From Microcebus murinus (Eukaryota > Chordata > Mammalia > Primates > Cheirogaleidae): a stretch of 64,000 bases of DNA. Where the stretch lies: assembly GCF_040939455.1 (NCBI RefSeq), contig NC_134108.1, forward strand, positions 12,553,501-12,617,500, written 5' to 3'. This document shows positions 24,316 through 37,384 of this stretch, piece by piece. Every line of letters begins with the position of its first letter. Position 1 is the stretch's first letter. The translations under genes were made by a program, and so were the position numbers. The notes under the pieces are model-generated. The model worked only from the letters and a program-made list of their open reading frames with translations, made no database searches and was not told the DNA's origin.

Positions 24316-24829
24316 TAAATGTATGTTGGCTATTCACTACACTTCACAATATACTTGCTCTAAAAATTCAAGAGTGGGTAAGATGCAGTCTTAATAAATT
24401 AATTATATAATTTATTAACTACATCACATTGATTCAAATTTTCTCTATATATGATTGTTAGAAATTCAATTTTTATGAAACATCTCAAAGTGGAAAAATG
24501 TTGTATGTTACCAATAGAAAAATGCATATTTTTAAGAAAATGATATCTAAAGGGAAATATTAAATAAAATATACTTGAACAACAGAGCTTTCTGTGCTTC
24601 AAATTCTTCATAAGTTTTTTTGTTCTGGACCTGGAGATATTGGTAATATGGAGAAAAACAGTATGGAAAAAATTATGGAAACAATAAGTATCTAAGAAAA
24701 GTTTAAAATAGCTATGAGGTAGAACATTATTAATATATCTTTAATGTGTCAAATATATATTAAATGCTCAATGTATAATATTTAGTTAGTATTAAAATGT
24801 AATATTATGCCTCTGTACTTAGAATAGTA
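24316..24829. other. No gene or repeat recognised
   Basis: AT-rich flank of the palindromic tract. No gene. Confidence 0.45.
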
Positions 24830-25500
24830 TGATCATCGATACATGACAAGACAAGCAAGTCTTTGGAAAGGAAGAGAAAACATAGAAATAAACATGAGAA
24901 CATATGAAAATTTAATATATGAGAAAGCTGGCATATCACATCAATGGGGCAAAGGTAGGTAAAATGTTAATATATTTAGTTGAGACAACTGGAAAGCCAC
25001 TTTGTAAACAGATAAATTAGAATTCATTCATGCCATATGTAAGAATAAACTTTAAATGGATTATAGGCCTAAATGCAAAAATATGAACACAGGTGCTAGA
25101 GGAAAGTGTAGGTTTAAGACTCTATAACATGGTTATTGGGAAAGGTTTCCTATGGCTAAAATCTAGATTTAATTATTAAAAAGATTAATAAATCTCTTAA
25201 AATTAAGAACAAACTTTCCATGGAATAAGAAAACACGTGCCATGAGAAAATTCAAAAGGCAAATGACAGATGGGGAGAAGAAAATTGTGACATACCACAG
25301 AGAAAGGGCTCTTAGTGCTCAGATCTGTTTATAAAGGAACTAAGGATTATTGAAGAAATGGCTGAATCCAGGGCTAGAACAACAACAACAACAAAAAATG
25401 TATATTGAACCTTCAGCATTTTGTGCCAGAGAGTAAGAAACTGCTTAAAAAATGAGAGCAAGTCAAAATGACAAAAAAATCAGCTTAAAGGGTCTCTCAT
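24830..25500 (+). mobile_element. Old L1M ORF2 fragment
   Basis: Sense L1M ORF2 text: 'aatatatgagaaagctggca', 'aatggggcaaaggtaggtaa', 'gacaactggaaagccacttt', 'taaatggattataggcctaa', 'ggtgctagaggaaagtgta', 'ggcaaatgacagatggggag' and 'agagaaagggctcttagtgc'. Strongly diverged with many stops. It includes a short (CAA)n run at 25380-25395. Confidence 0.75.
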
Positions 25501-26384
25501 AGCCATGTGTAGGACAATTTGAGCATCTATATGAAAAAGGACAGTAACAAATTATAACCTTTCTAAGGAAATAATAATACATATATCTATACTTCTACCA
25601 AATGCATACACATATATGTGTGTGCACACATGTATGGACATACACAGACAAACATGACACAGGAGAAGGAAAATCTCTTCCTTACAGAGAAATACTAAGT
25701 ATAATAATAACAATAAATCGAATGATGGCATTATAAAATCATTATTCTTCAACAGCATGTTAGCAAATGTTTCAGGCAAGACTCATCAATGGATGGTAGA
25801 ACTATTGGGTAAAACTACTGGGAGAACAGTCTATATGCACTGATTCTAAGTATTTTCCAACAGAGTAGTTATTGACTACAGAGAGAAAAGTAGTAACTTG
25901 ACAGTGGAAAAAGCTTGTAAAGACAGCTTGATCAAATAAGGAAAAGTTAACATCAGCAATATTGGGAAAAACTTCTATCATGCGCCTCCTGATATGATAC
26001 ACCAGTCAATTCCGCTGCTTAATTTGGCTTGAAAAAACTGTGATAAGAGGCCAGTGAATTCTGTGAGCAGGAGTTCATTGTCATACTTCATTAAATAATC
26101 TTTTTCCCTTCGGTGGCTTCACACTTTCTGACAAAACATATAAGGCATACTCGATAGTGGCAAGACAGCCATTTTAGTATAATACTAATATTATGTAAAT
26201 ATATTTCTTGTAACCCTTAAGACAAATCATTAAGAGCTATTAGAGTTCACATTAGGAAATAAAATATTTTATTCTGTATCTTTTATATAAATTTTCTTTA
26301 TCTATATATGAACACTTCCATTTCACATCAATCAGTTATTTTTTAAATTTACACTTGTAATATAATAAAAACTATATTTGGCTT
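25501..26384. other. No gene; weak AT/TG microsatellite
   Basis: Around 25580-25650 there is an interrupted CA/TG-rich stretch ('catatatgtgtgtgcacaca'). The 66-75-codon minus frames here have no domain. Otherwise unassigned. Confidence 0.45.
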
Positions 26385-27335
26385 CTACTCCTGGTTCTTG
26401 AGATAGAGCTCTTAAAAACATTGTATATAAGGCTGCTAGGAGAAGCTTTTGTTCTAATAGTTGGTCTCTGGCCCTGGTTCCTGGCATACAGCTCCTAAGA
26501 CTTTGGTAATTTCATAAGTGATAAGAGCATCTGACATAGAGCTTCTAAATACCACCAAATTTCCAGAGTGACAGGAACATCTTTTGTTCCCATGGGGCAA
26601 CTCTTGGTGGGCTCCTGGGTAGCCTCATGATGGAGGCTGGTTGCCAGGGGAACCAATCATGTGATGAGGGAGTTGAACTTGTCAGCCCCACCTCCACCAA
26701 CCTCCAGGGAGGGTAGAAGAGCTGTGAGTTGATTATCAGTAACCAACAATGTAATCAATCACATTTACACAAGCCTCCATAAAAACCCAAAGGACAGAGT
26801 TCAGAGAGCTTCCAGATTGCTGAATCCCTACTATAGAAATGTGTGGAGGGTGGTGCACCGGGAGAGTATAAAAGCTCTGTGTCCCTATCCACTTACCCTG
26901 CCCTATGTATCTCATCTATCTGGTTGTTCATCTATAACCTTAATCATATTCTTTATTAATATGATTAACTGGTAAACATAAGTAAGTGTTTCCCTGTGTT
27001 CTGTGATACATCTAGCAAATTGATCAAGTGCAAGAAGGGGGTAGCCAGTCAGTTGGAAGTGCAGGTGGCCACCTAGCACTTGTAATTGGCATCTTAAGTT
27101 GGGGGGTAGTCTTGTGAAGCTGAGCCCTTAACCTGTGGGATCTGACTCTAGATCTAGGTAGATAGTGTCACAATCAAATTAAATTATAGGTCACTCAGTG
27201 GGTGCTCACCAGAGAACTGGCCATTGGTGGGAAGAAATCACACATTCTGCTGACCGGAGGTGAAGTGTTCTGTGTTGAGTGCTGTATTGAGTGTGAGAGT
27301 AGGAAGAACACTTCGGTCATTCCTATTTCTTCTAA
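26385..27335 (+). mobile_element. ERV long terminal repeat, family not resolved
   Basis: About 950 bp with LTR organisation that I recognise as a dispersed ERV LTR but cannot name. U3 blocks include 'tcctgggtagcctcatgatg', 'gttgccaggggaaccaatca' and 'cctccataaaaacccaaagg'. A TATA-like gtataaaag lies at 26866-26874. R/U5 blocks include 'tctagcaaattgatcaagtg', 'agccagtcagttggaagtgc' and 'taacctgtgggatctgactc', then 'gtagatagtgtcacaatcaa'. No viral gene follows. It is probably a solo LTR. Its promoter signals are degraded but the TATA-like box is intact. Confidence 0.65.
26866..26874 (+). promoter_or_regulatory. TATA-like box of the LTR
   Basis: gtataaaag, at the place where the LTR promoter would sit. 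Seen only as a motif; whether it is still used is unknown. Confidence 0.4.
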
Positions 27336-27459
27336 CATTCAAATCAAAATTATGAGGTGAAATGTTGCCATTTAATAGTATAATGTCCTCAAACACATTA
27401 TTTGACAAATTTTGGAAAATAGTCTTTCCTAGACATTGAAAACCCTAAGTAAGTGTCTG

Positions 27460-28650
27460 AGGCAAAGATCTCAGTCAGCGGAGGTTTCTTAAGCCAAAGT
27501 TTGAGGATGCACCCTGGAAAAACACAAACCACAGAAACATCTGTGACTACTTTTTCTGAAGCAGCATTTGAGAAGTGAAACGTTCCAGGGGATAGAGCAT
27601 ACAGAAAGAAAAAAGGAGAAAGGAGGTAGGCCATGAGAAAAAATGGTTACATTCTTGTGAGGCCCAGGAAATGAACATTTTATATAAGATAATGCCAATG
27701 TTAAAAGAGAAAAAGGGAGTGAAGGAAAAATCAATTAGGTAGGTGTCCCTGGGTAGGTGGAAGAATGATTGATCATTTCTCTGTCTGCACCTGGGGAGAT
27801 AAACTTGTAATCAATGTCATTAGTATGGAATCAAACAGACTTTAGTTTTAAGAGCTAGACTTAGCCTGCAAACCTAGAGTTGCAATTTGCATGTCCCTGT
27901 TTATGGGAGTTCAGCAAGGAATTGGTTATGAAGATCGGTGAGTGCCTTCATAGATGCTTAAGGCCTTTTCCCTCTCTGTGGGGACTCTGGCCAAGGCATA
28001 ATGTTGGTAACAGTTATCTATTCAGATGGGGGTGTTGCAAGACTCAACCCCCAGGCATGAGCATTCCTTTCACTTAAGGAATTGTTAGAGTAGGAGACTA
28101 GGAGGCAGGGCTGAAACCAGATGCAGAGGCTTGAAGATTGCCAGCAGGTGTTAAAGTAAACAACCCTGAAGCAGAAGCTAACTATAGGGGCTGATATCCA
28201 CAGGCAAGAACCAGCTTCAAGTTTATCAGCTATCTCTCTGACCTTACATGCACTTTGGTTAATTATAATAGCATTTCCACTGCAGTTTTTAAATTTCTCC
28301 ATCCTTGAAATAACCATGACAGTTCTGAGACAACCGTATAAAGTATAAAAATGGGAGGGAGCCCAGTTCTAGGAATTACTACCCAAATTCTTCTTAAAAG
28401 CCAATGCCTTAACCTTCAATATTCCTCCCCTCAAGTAGTAAGACTACAAAAGAACAAAAACCACTTCCTCCTGGTGCTGCTGCTCTTTTCAAGCCTGCCT
28501 GCTCTATCTCTTATTGAGCGTGCACTTTCACTTTCAATTAAAAAGAAAAAAAAAACTGTTGCTTGCTTGGCTTACGTGGTGAATCCTAAAATCTTTTTCT
28601 CCCAGTGATCACCAAGAACCTGGAAAAACCTCCACTAGGAGGCTGCTAAC
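27460..28650 (+). mobile_element. ERV1-like segment ending in an LTR 3' part
   Basis: 'aagccaaagtttgaggatgc' and 'acattcttgtgaggcccagg' resemble an ERV1 element that I know only by its text. The right part has LTR layout: a TATA-like gtataaaaatggg at about 28343, 'gcactttcactttcaatta' around 28524-28542 with an imperfect polyadenylation signal, and a 'gatcaccaagaacctgg' end near 28608-28624. The limits and the link between left and right parts are inferred. No retroviral frame is visible. Confidence 0.5.
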
Positions 28651-30819
28651 ACTTGCATGCACTTGGATGTTTTGTTCCCTCACTGCCCCTTTCCCTTTTC
28701 TCCCCAGTTGGTTGTCAAAAAGATGTCGCCCCCATGGTGACACTTAGTTTATTCTCCTTCTATTTCTAGACCGAGGACAGTGACAGTCTGCTCAGACTGG
28801 CCAGTAATGCTGGCATCCATCTGTTGTTTGTTTCCCGGATGCCTTATCAATTTCCCTTATTTATTTACTGCTCTCTTCTCTACTTTTTTCCTTAACAGCT
28901 TGCTTTCACTTACTCCTTACTTTTAACCTGTTTAAAAACATGAAGCCATTTTTCATAGCTTGCTCATATATGCTCTTTTTACCTCAAAAATAATACATAC
29001 ATATTTCTTCTCTCATACAGCTGTGTCCTTCCTCCTCTTTGCTTAAGCAGTTTACATTCCTTTCCCATCTACATGTTCACACCCTAAATGGGATCCATCC
29101 TGGTGATTCTCGGTATCTGATTCTCCACTACTTCTTACATTTATCTTCAGTCAGACTCATCTTAGCCTATAATTGCCTCGTATACTATCTGTATAATTTA
29201 TTTTTCTAGCAAGTTACTTGTGATTGAATTATAGACTTGTCACTCTTCTTACATTAAGATTTTTTTCGTAGCAGGAGTTCAAAAAATATTTAATAATGAA
29301 TGAATAAGATACATTTTGACCTTAGACCTCCTGTCTTATTTACAAACTCACATATCCTCTTGCCAGCTTAACATTTCAAATTGATTGCCTCACATCTCAA
29401 ACTTTATGTATACGATCTGCTCAGATTATAAATTTATAAATGTTAATACATGATATTATCATGCCTGGAATTACTCAAACTAAAATAAATATTCATAGCT
29501 TACTTTTACTATTCTTCTATACCATGCTGTCATCTAAATTCAGCCCTGTTGATTTGATCTTCACCTATGTGTTACCATTCTGCTCTCTACTTGTCATCTT
29601 AACTACCATCTATTGGGATAGATGATTCAAATTCAAGATTGAAGTAATGAATAATACATGGACCTTTGTCTCCAGTGTTTAGAATACGTAAGATGTGAAT
29701 GAAGACATGGCACTGACAGTAGCCCCCTTACTGATGCCCTGTTATTCCTGTGCATAGTGTTTCCCATTCCTGCAAGCTTGAGATTTGCCAGGTCCTTGTG
29801 ATTTGTGGTAATTCCTAGGTGAGAAAACTTCCTTCAAGGACAAAAGTCAGAGTACTGCTGAACTGGAAGTTCTGACTAGCAATTGACCTTAGTCTCCTCT
29901 TGCCAGTGTCCTTTGCAGTAGTTTTTGTCCAGATTAGCATGATCTGGCATCACAGAAAGTAGCATTTATTAGGATGCTCTTGAATAAAGTCCATAAGCTT
30001 AAAGTCTAGGTATTCCGTTAATGGTTTCTCATCCTAACTGCCTCTATGACATTTAACCAAAATGAGTATGAGTTTGTCTAAGGTTAATGGTATTTGTGAT
30101 TCATTATTTTGACTCTGTCTTCCTGTGGCACTGGGATTGCTCCTGAGTCAGGGCAGAGAGCCAGGGGCTGTGAAGGTGGAGACTGATTCCAGCAATGCCT
30201 GCCATGCAAAGAAAACTGAGATTATGCAGCTGCGTGAAATTGTCCCAACACTTTGGTGCTATGTATACAGGACTGCCTGAGTCAGCTAGAAAATGGCTAC
30301 AACAATTACCTAAAGTTTAGCAGAAATTGCACAAAACAAAACAAATCAAACAACCAAACAAAAGATCCAGGGAGCATAAAAGGAGACAGCCTTCCAGAAG
30401 CTCTCTGTATGACAAGATTGTTCCTTTTGTCACAGGGCCTGCATACAGCCTTGGCCGCAAGTCTCGAGACATCAAACTGGGCATGCCCTAAATGGTTAGG
30501 ACAATATAATTTATTAGTTTGCAACTCTATCAGAGTCTCTAAATCAATAGTTTCACCTCAAGGGTTCACAGCTGGCAGTACTTAATCAAAAGATTGACAA
30601 GGAGAGCGATATCTGAAAGAGCAATGGAAAAGAGAATTACATGTGACTAATAGCCTTAGCATTATTAATAAAAGGGCAAAGAAAAGATACAGTTCATAAT
30701 CCCATTGCTAAAATAATATTTTCACACTCTCCCTGCAGAAAAAAATAAAAATAAACAATTGAGCTGTTTCCAGTGGATGCTATAAATTCATAATTTAAAT
30801 ATATGCTATGTAAGATTTC
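28651..30819. other. Unassigned, possible old L2-like scraps
   Basis: No gene. Parts of 28900-29640, rich in 'cttc', 'cacatctc' and 'tcacctatgtg', recall antisense L2, but not firmly. The 110-codon plus and 72-codon minus frames at 30253-30585 overlap, contain a caaaacaaa simple stretch and show no domain. Confidence 0.35.
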
Positions 30820-31160
30820 TGGTGGGATTGGCAACTAGTACAGCCTCTATAGAAAGTAATATGGATGAAGCTGGAGCCCACTCTACTAAGTGAAGTATCA
30901 CAAGAATGGAGAAACAAGCACCACATATACTCACCACCTAATTGGTACTAACTGATCAGCACTTTTGTGAACATATAGTAGTAACATTCATCGAGTGGCG
31001 GGCAGGAGGGAGGGGGAGAGGGGATGGGTATATTCACACCTAATGGGTGTGGTGCACATCATCTGGGGGATGGGCATGCTTGTAGCTCTGACTTGGGCAG
31101 GGCAAAGGCAATATATGTAACTTAAACATTTGTACTCGTGTAATATTCTGAAATTAAAAA
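30820..31160 (+). mobile_element. Strepsirrhine L1 3' end, internally deleted
   Basis: The end of ORF2 and the 3' UTR of a strepsirrhine-type L1. 'ggtgggattggcaactagta' and 'cctctatagaaagtaatatg' jump directly to 'gatgaagctggagcccactc', then 'ctaagtgaagtatcacaaga' and 'ctaactgatcagcacttttg'. The 3' UTR has 'gggagggggagaggggatgg', 'gcacatcatctgggggatgg' and 'ggcaatatatgtaacttaaa', ending in 'gaaattaaaaaa'. Roughly 250 bp of ORF2 are missing between the first two blocks. A lineage marker for the organism. Confidence 0.8.
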
Positions 31161-31432
31161 AGCCAATGACATTTCTGTACAATAGCAATGGATATATGGA
31201 TGCCAAAATTAAAAACACAATAGCAATTATAGTTGCTGCACAACAACCAAAAAACTCTTAGGTATAAATGCAACAAAACACCGACAAACTTGTATACTAA
31301 AAACTATGTCACATTCATGAAAGAAATCAAAGGCGATCTAAATAAATGGAGGAACATACCTTGTTCATGGATAGGAAGACTCACTCAACATAGTAAGGGT
31401 GTCAGTTCTTCCCAGATTGATATGCTGGTTTA
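31161..31432 (+). mobile_element. L1 ORF2 fragment, older
   Basis: Sense ORF2 text: 'catttctgtacaatagcaat', 'ttaggtataaatgcaacaaa', 'aacttgtatactaaaaacta' and 'aatggaggaacataccttgt', then 'catggataggaag'. It does not continue the L1 to its left, because it encodes an earlier part of ORF2. It is therefore a separate or rearranged copy. Confidence 0.65.
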
Positions 31433-31439
31433 ATGTGTA

Positions 31440-32290
31440 GCCACATTACTGTCAGGTAGGGGAAGAAACCCAGGTTCTCCCCCTTGGCATTCACAGACCC
31501 CTGTTGTGAGTGTGGATCTGACTACTACTGGGTGAGAGTAGCAATTTCAGTTCCCCAATGGGCCTCCACCAATATCTCCAAGAGGTAGGACTGAAAGAGG
31601 CAAAGGTGCATTGTTCCTGTTTCCCGTGTGACCTCCGTTGATACCACAGAAAAGTCTTGCCTTTCCACTGGGTCTCCTCTGATACTACTTCCATATATAT
31701 GGGTGGATACTTCATTACTGCTGGACTACCCACATGGTCTGCCCTGACAACAGAATTAGCCTCATTATCACCCAGTGGGGTTCAAAGCCCTGGTTTCCTT
31801 CTGGGTTTTCTCTGGAATCACTCCTGCAGGTGGTAAAAGACCATCATGGCTATAAGTCTAGGTTCCCCACTAGGCTTTTGCTGGTGGAGGTAGGGATGGA
31901 GCCACAGATTTTTCTATGGTATTTGGCTGGAGTAGAGTGAGTCTTGTCAAAACTTTTCTTGCTAGGCTACCTTTTCCTGAGTGTTTTGTTAAAGAGAACA
32001 CATTTTTGTTAGGGCTTTTTTGGTCGGTGTCCATTGTTGTAATTGGGTTCCTGGCTTCTTCCTCTTGAGTCGGGAATGTATGGAAAGGAAACCCCTAATC
32101 TCACCACCACATTACATCTTGGGTCTCAATATTCCTAGCTGGTCTACCTTCTTCTCTTCATCCCTCAGAAATATTCTACATTTATTATATATATAAAACC
32201 TAGGCTTGTAGTTGTACTTAGAAAGAGGGATAGGGAAAAGTGCATCTACTTCATCTTCCCAGAAGCAGATGTTTCCCCAGACACCTATAT
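31440..32290 (-). mobile_element. L1M 5' UTR segment, antisense
   Basis: 'cactaggcttttgctggtgg', 'ggtatttggctggagtagag', 'tgctaggctaccttttcctg', 'tgttaaagagaacacatttt', 'gaaatattctacatttatta', 'acctaggcttgtagttgtac' and finally 'catctacttcatcttcccag' read as the reverse complement of an old L1 5' UTR, with the 5' end near 32290. The frames of 61-80 codons here have no known product. Confidence 0.5.
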
Positions 32291-33640
32291 TTTTCATTCT
32301 TACATAGAATACTTTCTTGCCTTATAGTGGAAAGCAATCTGTATATTTTTATGTAGCTTTTTAAATGATTCACAGGTATAATTAAGCAAAAGGTCCTGCC
32401 TTGAAATAGCAGCATACAAATTACAAACATTGCACCACTTTTTCTATAATACTAAGAATTTCATGCAAATACAAAAATAAGTCACCTAGTTTAAAGAGAA
32501 ATGATGATTTAGTAAGTCACATCAATAAGTATTTTTCAGAAATTGATGGAAATTTATCCTTTATAATCCAAGACCATGTTTTCACTGTTGCTGCTGCAGT
32601 AGTTTTAGAATAAAGTATAAAGACTAAGAAGCTATTTGTGGTTTCTCAAAATTTTTCATTTGCAATGTGAAGGTGCGAGATCTCAGGGGAGAGAGGAATG
32701 CACTCTTCCAATTTTGTTTCAAAGAAATGTGTTTCATCTTAATTTTATGTAGATTATAGAATGTTTTACACAATATATCCTAGCAGGCAAAATAGTTTTA
32801 CTCTTCCTTTTCTGAATTACATTGTCATTATTCTATTTATTAGGAACAGTTCCATACTGTCATTTTCTGTAAAATCTTAGAATGTCAGGACACAAAATGG
32901 GCATCTTACTTTGGATGACCCCAAGTGTTCAAATGTATACATTTAAAATGGGGGCGATCTAGATAAATGTAGTAGAAAAAAGTATTAGTGTTGAATAGGC
33001 AAACATTCTAAAGTAATTTCTCATGAGTAATGTAATACGCATTTTCGTGAGAAAAATATGGCTTCAACGATAAGTAAAGGTTATTATCAGAATGCTATTT
33101 AAGTACATGTTTTCATGAAGTACATTCATATTTATAAAATTCTTAAATTCAAAGCACTTAACTCCAATTCCAAAATATATTTATGAATTGTATAAAAACA
33201 AATACTTTAAAGCAATAATTGATATTGACATTAATACAATATGATGTGGTATTATTTTGCTAAAACCAATTCACCTATTTGAGGTCAATTTAGTGTCACT
33301 TTTATTTTACTAATGCTTTTTGATTTTGAGCAGATGGAATATAATTTGACTCACAGATGCTATCATCATCCTTGTGTTCTTTCTAATGGTATACTCATTT
33401 TAAACTAACAATTCATTCACCTGATTAGCCTGTTAATTTAACCAATAATGAAAAAGAACATCCCTTCAAAGAAATATTTCTCCACTATATAGTAGAAAAA
33501 TTCCAGCTACTTAACTTTTAGAATTGGGAATGTGCAAAGTCAGTATGTACATGCTCACTGACAATATAAATATCTTACTGACAGCTACTGTGCAGATATT
33601 ATATTATTTTTTGAAGTATGATATATTTGAAATGACTCAC
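32291..33640. other. No gene or repeat recognised
   Basis: AT-rich, apparently single-copy, with no reading frame of 60 codons or more apart from one that reaches in from the left. Confidence 0.5.
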
Positions 33641-34174
33641 CCTACTCCACATTGTACAGTCATAGAGGCTTTTATTTAAAGGCAAAGAATGTGGTGCAGC
33701 AAGAGAAGGAGAATTCAAGCAATCATGGGTAATGCAAGAGACATCTGGCAGCACAAGCTCCCTGTGAGACCAAAGACAGATAATAGACTACACTGAACAT
33801 GTGGCTTTAACCACCAGTCTTTGAGAGGAATCTTTGTTTCAGAGAGCTCAGAGAAGTTGCCTGTGAGGGATTCCTAGAAATCTGCTTAGTCATGTAATCA
33901 ACCTAGGCCTGTCAACATGGTTAGGTCAGATGCAACTCTTAAATAAAGACCTAACCCTGGAGTCACCAGGGTAACTGGACTTCAATCAGCATATCATAAT
34001 TCCAGTGAGCTTGCCAAGAGTCAAAAGCCAGACATCCAGGCATCCTCCAACTAGAAATAAAGCTTTTCTTGTCCATCTGTAGATCAATTGTATTTCCACA
34101 ATACATTTTAATTAACCATAATTATATAAATTTTTTGTGCAGTAGTGAGGTTTTGTTTTAAAGAGAAAGATGAA
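33641..34174. other. Unassigned, possible LTR
   Basis: 'cctaggcctgtcaacatggt', 'aaataaagacctaaccctgg' and 'agaaataaagcttttcttgt' give the impression of an LTR with a polyadenylation signal, but I cannot name a family or see its ends. Confidence 0.3.
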
Positions 34175-34480
34175 CAACTTTTTCTTTTTTTTTTTTTTGA
34201 ATACTTTAGAGGCCCTTGTAGGGATATTAATTGGCTTAATTTCAGTATTATTGTGTCTCAGGGAATACAGAGGCCTGTGGAGAGGGAGAGAGATGGGGAC
34301 AGTCAGAACACACACAATCTTCAGTGGGCACAATTCCCAGTGTCCCCAAACAACCACATAACATAAAGATCACTTATCACAGGTCACCATAACAGATATA
34401 ATAAAAATGAAAACATTTGTAAAAAATGAAATATCTAGTGACACACAATAAATCAAGTGCAATAAAATTAGGTATGCCAG
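34175..34480 (+). mobile_element. Tigger1-type DNA transposon, terminal fragment
   Basis: The right part of a pogo/Tigger element: 'tagaggcccttgtagggata', 'taatttcagtattattgtgt', 'ctcagggaatacagaggcct', 'gagagagatggggacagtca', 'agatcacttatcacaggtca' and the terminus 'aataaaattaggtatgcc' (the family end is 'cgaggtatgcctg'). The T16 run at the left edge is a later change. The 73- and 81-codon frames on both strands are not transposase and are chance frames. Confidence 0.8.
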
Positions 34481-34544
34481 CAAACAATAAACACAGCCTA
34501 CCTCCTAGTCAGATAGACATATAATCCCACAATAAAGAGCTGTG

Positions 34545-36010
34545 TATCTCAGTTCCTTTTACCTGATATATCATGTCTGGCTTTCAACCAAAAATTATAA
34601 GATGAGAAAAAGAGAAAAAATACAGTCTCAAGGGATAAATCATCAGGACCACACTCAGATATGGCAGATTTTGGAAGTATAAAACTATAAGTTTAAAATA
34701 GTTATGCTTAGTACACTAAGGACTCTCATGCAAAAAGTAGACAACATGCAAGAACAGATTGGTAATGTAAGCAGAGAAATAGAAATGCTAAGAAAAGACT
34801 GAAAGGAAGTGCTAGAAATAAAAAACACTATAAGAGAATTGAAGAATACCTTTGACTGGCTCATTGATAGATGAAAAAAAGTGGCTGAAGAAAATATCAG
34901 TGAGCTAGAAGAAATGTCAACAAAAACATTCAACACTAAAAAGGAAAGCAAAAAATAAATACAAAAGATTTGACAGATTTTAACTTGGACATTCATAAAC
35001 TTTGAGACAATTATTAAATACAAAAGATGTAACATATGCCTAATGGAAATATTAGAGGGGAAAAAAAGAAAGGAATAGAAGAAATTTTGAAAATAATAAT
35101 GACTGAGAATTTTCCAAAGTTAATGACAGATCCAGGAAGCTCAGAGAACATAAGCAGAATAAATATCAAAAAAACCTACTAGTAGACATATGATATGCAA
35201 ATTAAATAACATGAAAGGAAAAAAGAAAATCTTGAAAAAAAGCCATGTTAGGAGTGGTTTGGGGGATGGGAAACACCTTACCTACAGAGGAGCAAAGAGA
35301 AGAATTACACTGGACTTCTCTTTAGAAGCCATGCAAGAAAAACAGAGTGGAGTGAAATATTTAAAATGTTGAAAGAAAAAAATCACCAGTCTAGAATACT
35401 GTATCCCGCAAAATTAACCTTCCAAAGAGGAGAAGTAAAATAATTTTCTCAGACAAAGATTGAGGAAGCATATTGCCAGCAGACCTGCCTTGTAAAAATG
35501 TTAGAAGTTCCTCAGAGAACTTCACAGAGAAAGAAAATAATACAGGTCAGAAACTCAGATGAACATAAATAAAAAAAACAGCATTTGATAAGGAATAAAT
35601 GACGGTAAAATAAAATCATTTACTTTTCTTATGTTTAATTGATTTAACAGATAGCAGTTTATTCAAAGTAATAATAACAACAATGAATTTAATAATTACA
35701 GTTTATGGATAAGTGAAATTAATGACAGCAATATTATAAGAGACAGGAAGGAGAGACTGGGAATACTTGGTCCTAGGGCATTTGTAATACCAATGAAGGA
35801 GCATAGTGTTATTGGAAATGGACTTGTGTGAGTTGTGAATGTATGCTGTGTCACAGGGCAATGACTTAAAAAATTAAAATGAGGTAATTGATATGCTAAA
35901 ATAGGAGAGAAAATCGAACTGTAGAAAATGCTAAATTAAAACCAGAGAAGGCAGAAAAAGAGTGGAAGACAAAAAAGGACAAAAAACACATAATATTTGG
36001 TGAATGTTGA
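34545..36010 (+). mobile_element. Old L1M segment spanning ORF1 and the inter-ORF region
   Basis: Sense L1M or HAL1 text. ORF1 coiled coil: 'gaattgaagaatacctttga' and 'gaaaatatcagtgagctaga'. RNA-binding domain: 'tactgagaattttcc'-type block at 35100 and 'gatccaggaagctcagagaa'. C-terminal domain: 'agtctagaatactgtatccc' and 'gcaaaattaaccttccaaag'. Inter-ORF region: 'gagaaggcagaaaaagagtg'. Many stops. The 116-codon minus frame (34685-35035) is its antisense shadow. A HAL1 (ORF1-only relative of L1) origin is possible, because no ORF2 follows. Confidence 0.75.
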
Positions 36011-37384
36011 AGGAACAAATGTTCATTTCTCTGCTGTGCATACTCATCTGATCTTCTTTTGAAAACCCACAAAGGGAATTCTCTTATGGGGAAAGTAAAA
36101 CAGAAATAAAGACTTTGCTTCCTAATGAATTTGTCCAAATTGTAAAGAAAATGGTGTCCATTGGACATACGGGACACTGATCTTGGTCTCCTCATTCCTG
36201 GGTATTTTCTCTCCTTTTTGACAGCAGCCTCATTCATTGCTTCTTTTCATTCTGGTTTTGAACCAAACAATATCTGTTAGAAATTGTGTTTGAGTATATT
36301 CGATGTAGCTGGTAGGGTTCTGTACTCACAGTTAGGAATATTTTTGTTAATGTAACTGAAATATAATATTTACCAAAAAAAAAGAGTTTCCCAAATAGAG
36401 TGTGAAAGAAAAAAGGAGCTTGCTTTTCCAAGTAGTAATAATTAGGAAGATTTGTTACATCCTACAGGCAGTTGAAAGAAGGAACTATCTAATTGCTTTG
36501 ACTCACCTGGGAAATAAATGAGCCTCATAATTTTCACTGTTTACCTGTTTATTGTTTTCTTCAGGGGGATTTAATTCAAATTCATTCCCTTCAATAATTA
36601 CACCTTTCTTATCCATGACAAGGAATATGTCTCACTGCCATTTAAAAGGTTTATATAAAAGCATCAACATTTGTCATAGTTGACATTAAGAGTTTCCTGT
36701 TATTAAAACAGCCTTATATTAAGAGGTTTATAACGTGATGACTCATTTGCTTTGAGAAAAAAATTTTACAAACACCTTTTTTTCCCTCCTTTCTGGCAAT
36801 GTTTTGTTGCAATTTATTTTTGTCAAATGGAGTATTCATCAAATCAGTGCTATTGTCAACCGTAGGTCATTCAAACCAATCAGATGAAACATATGATATT
36901 TTAATAATAATTATGGACAGCAAACTAATTCATTGACTTCCCAAGAGTTGAGCAGAATGTTTTGATGCCATTGTGACCAAGCTAGGACAGGTCTGGTGAA
37001 TTAATTATTTAGGAGAAAAATCTAAAAGTGTCAATGTGCATGAAGCACAGGAGAAAAGGAGAGTGACAAGAGAAAATCATATAACTTTCTAAAAGGCAAA
37101 TGCAGCCCAGTTATCCGCTAGAAGACTCACAAATGGCATGCTTGGCTTTTACTTTTACCAATTTCACAGGAAAGTTATATCCCTAAGTTATAGAGGAGGA
37201 ACGTGTGAGGGGTAAGTATCCACAATAGGTGTTAAAATTCTAATCATAATAATTGTAATTATGCTTACTGTGACCCAAGAGTAAGAGAAATGACAATATG
37301 AAAAATAGCATACAAGCTGAATTCTGAATGTTAATGAACTGGAAAAATGATCATGGTTTTACTACCTGCAAATAGATCTAAAAT
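36011..37384. other. No gene or repeat recognised
   Basis: Unassigned. The 113- and 65-codon minus frames (35896-36431) have no recognisable domain, and the first begins inside the L1M segment. Confidence 0.45.

Noticed and set aside
26385..28650. A complete provirus between two LTRs
   Set aside because: The two LTR-like segments differ in sequence, and no gag, pol or env frame lies between them, so they are independent remnants.
34145..34366. Tigger transposase coding sequence
   Set aside because: The frames cover the non-coding terminal part of the element and mirror each other on both strands.
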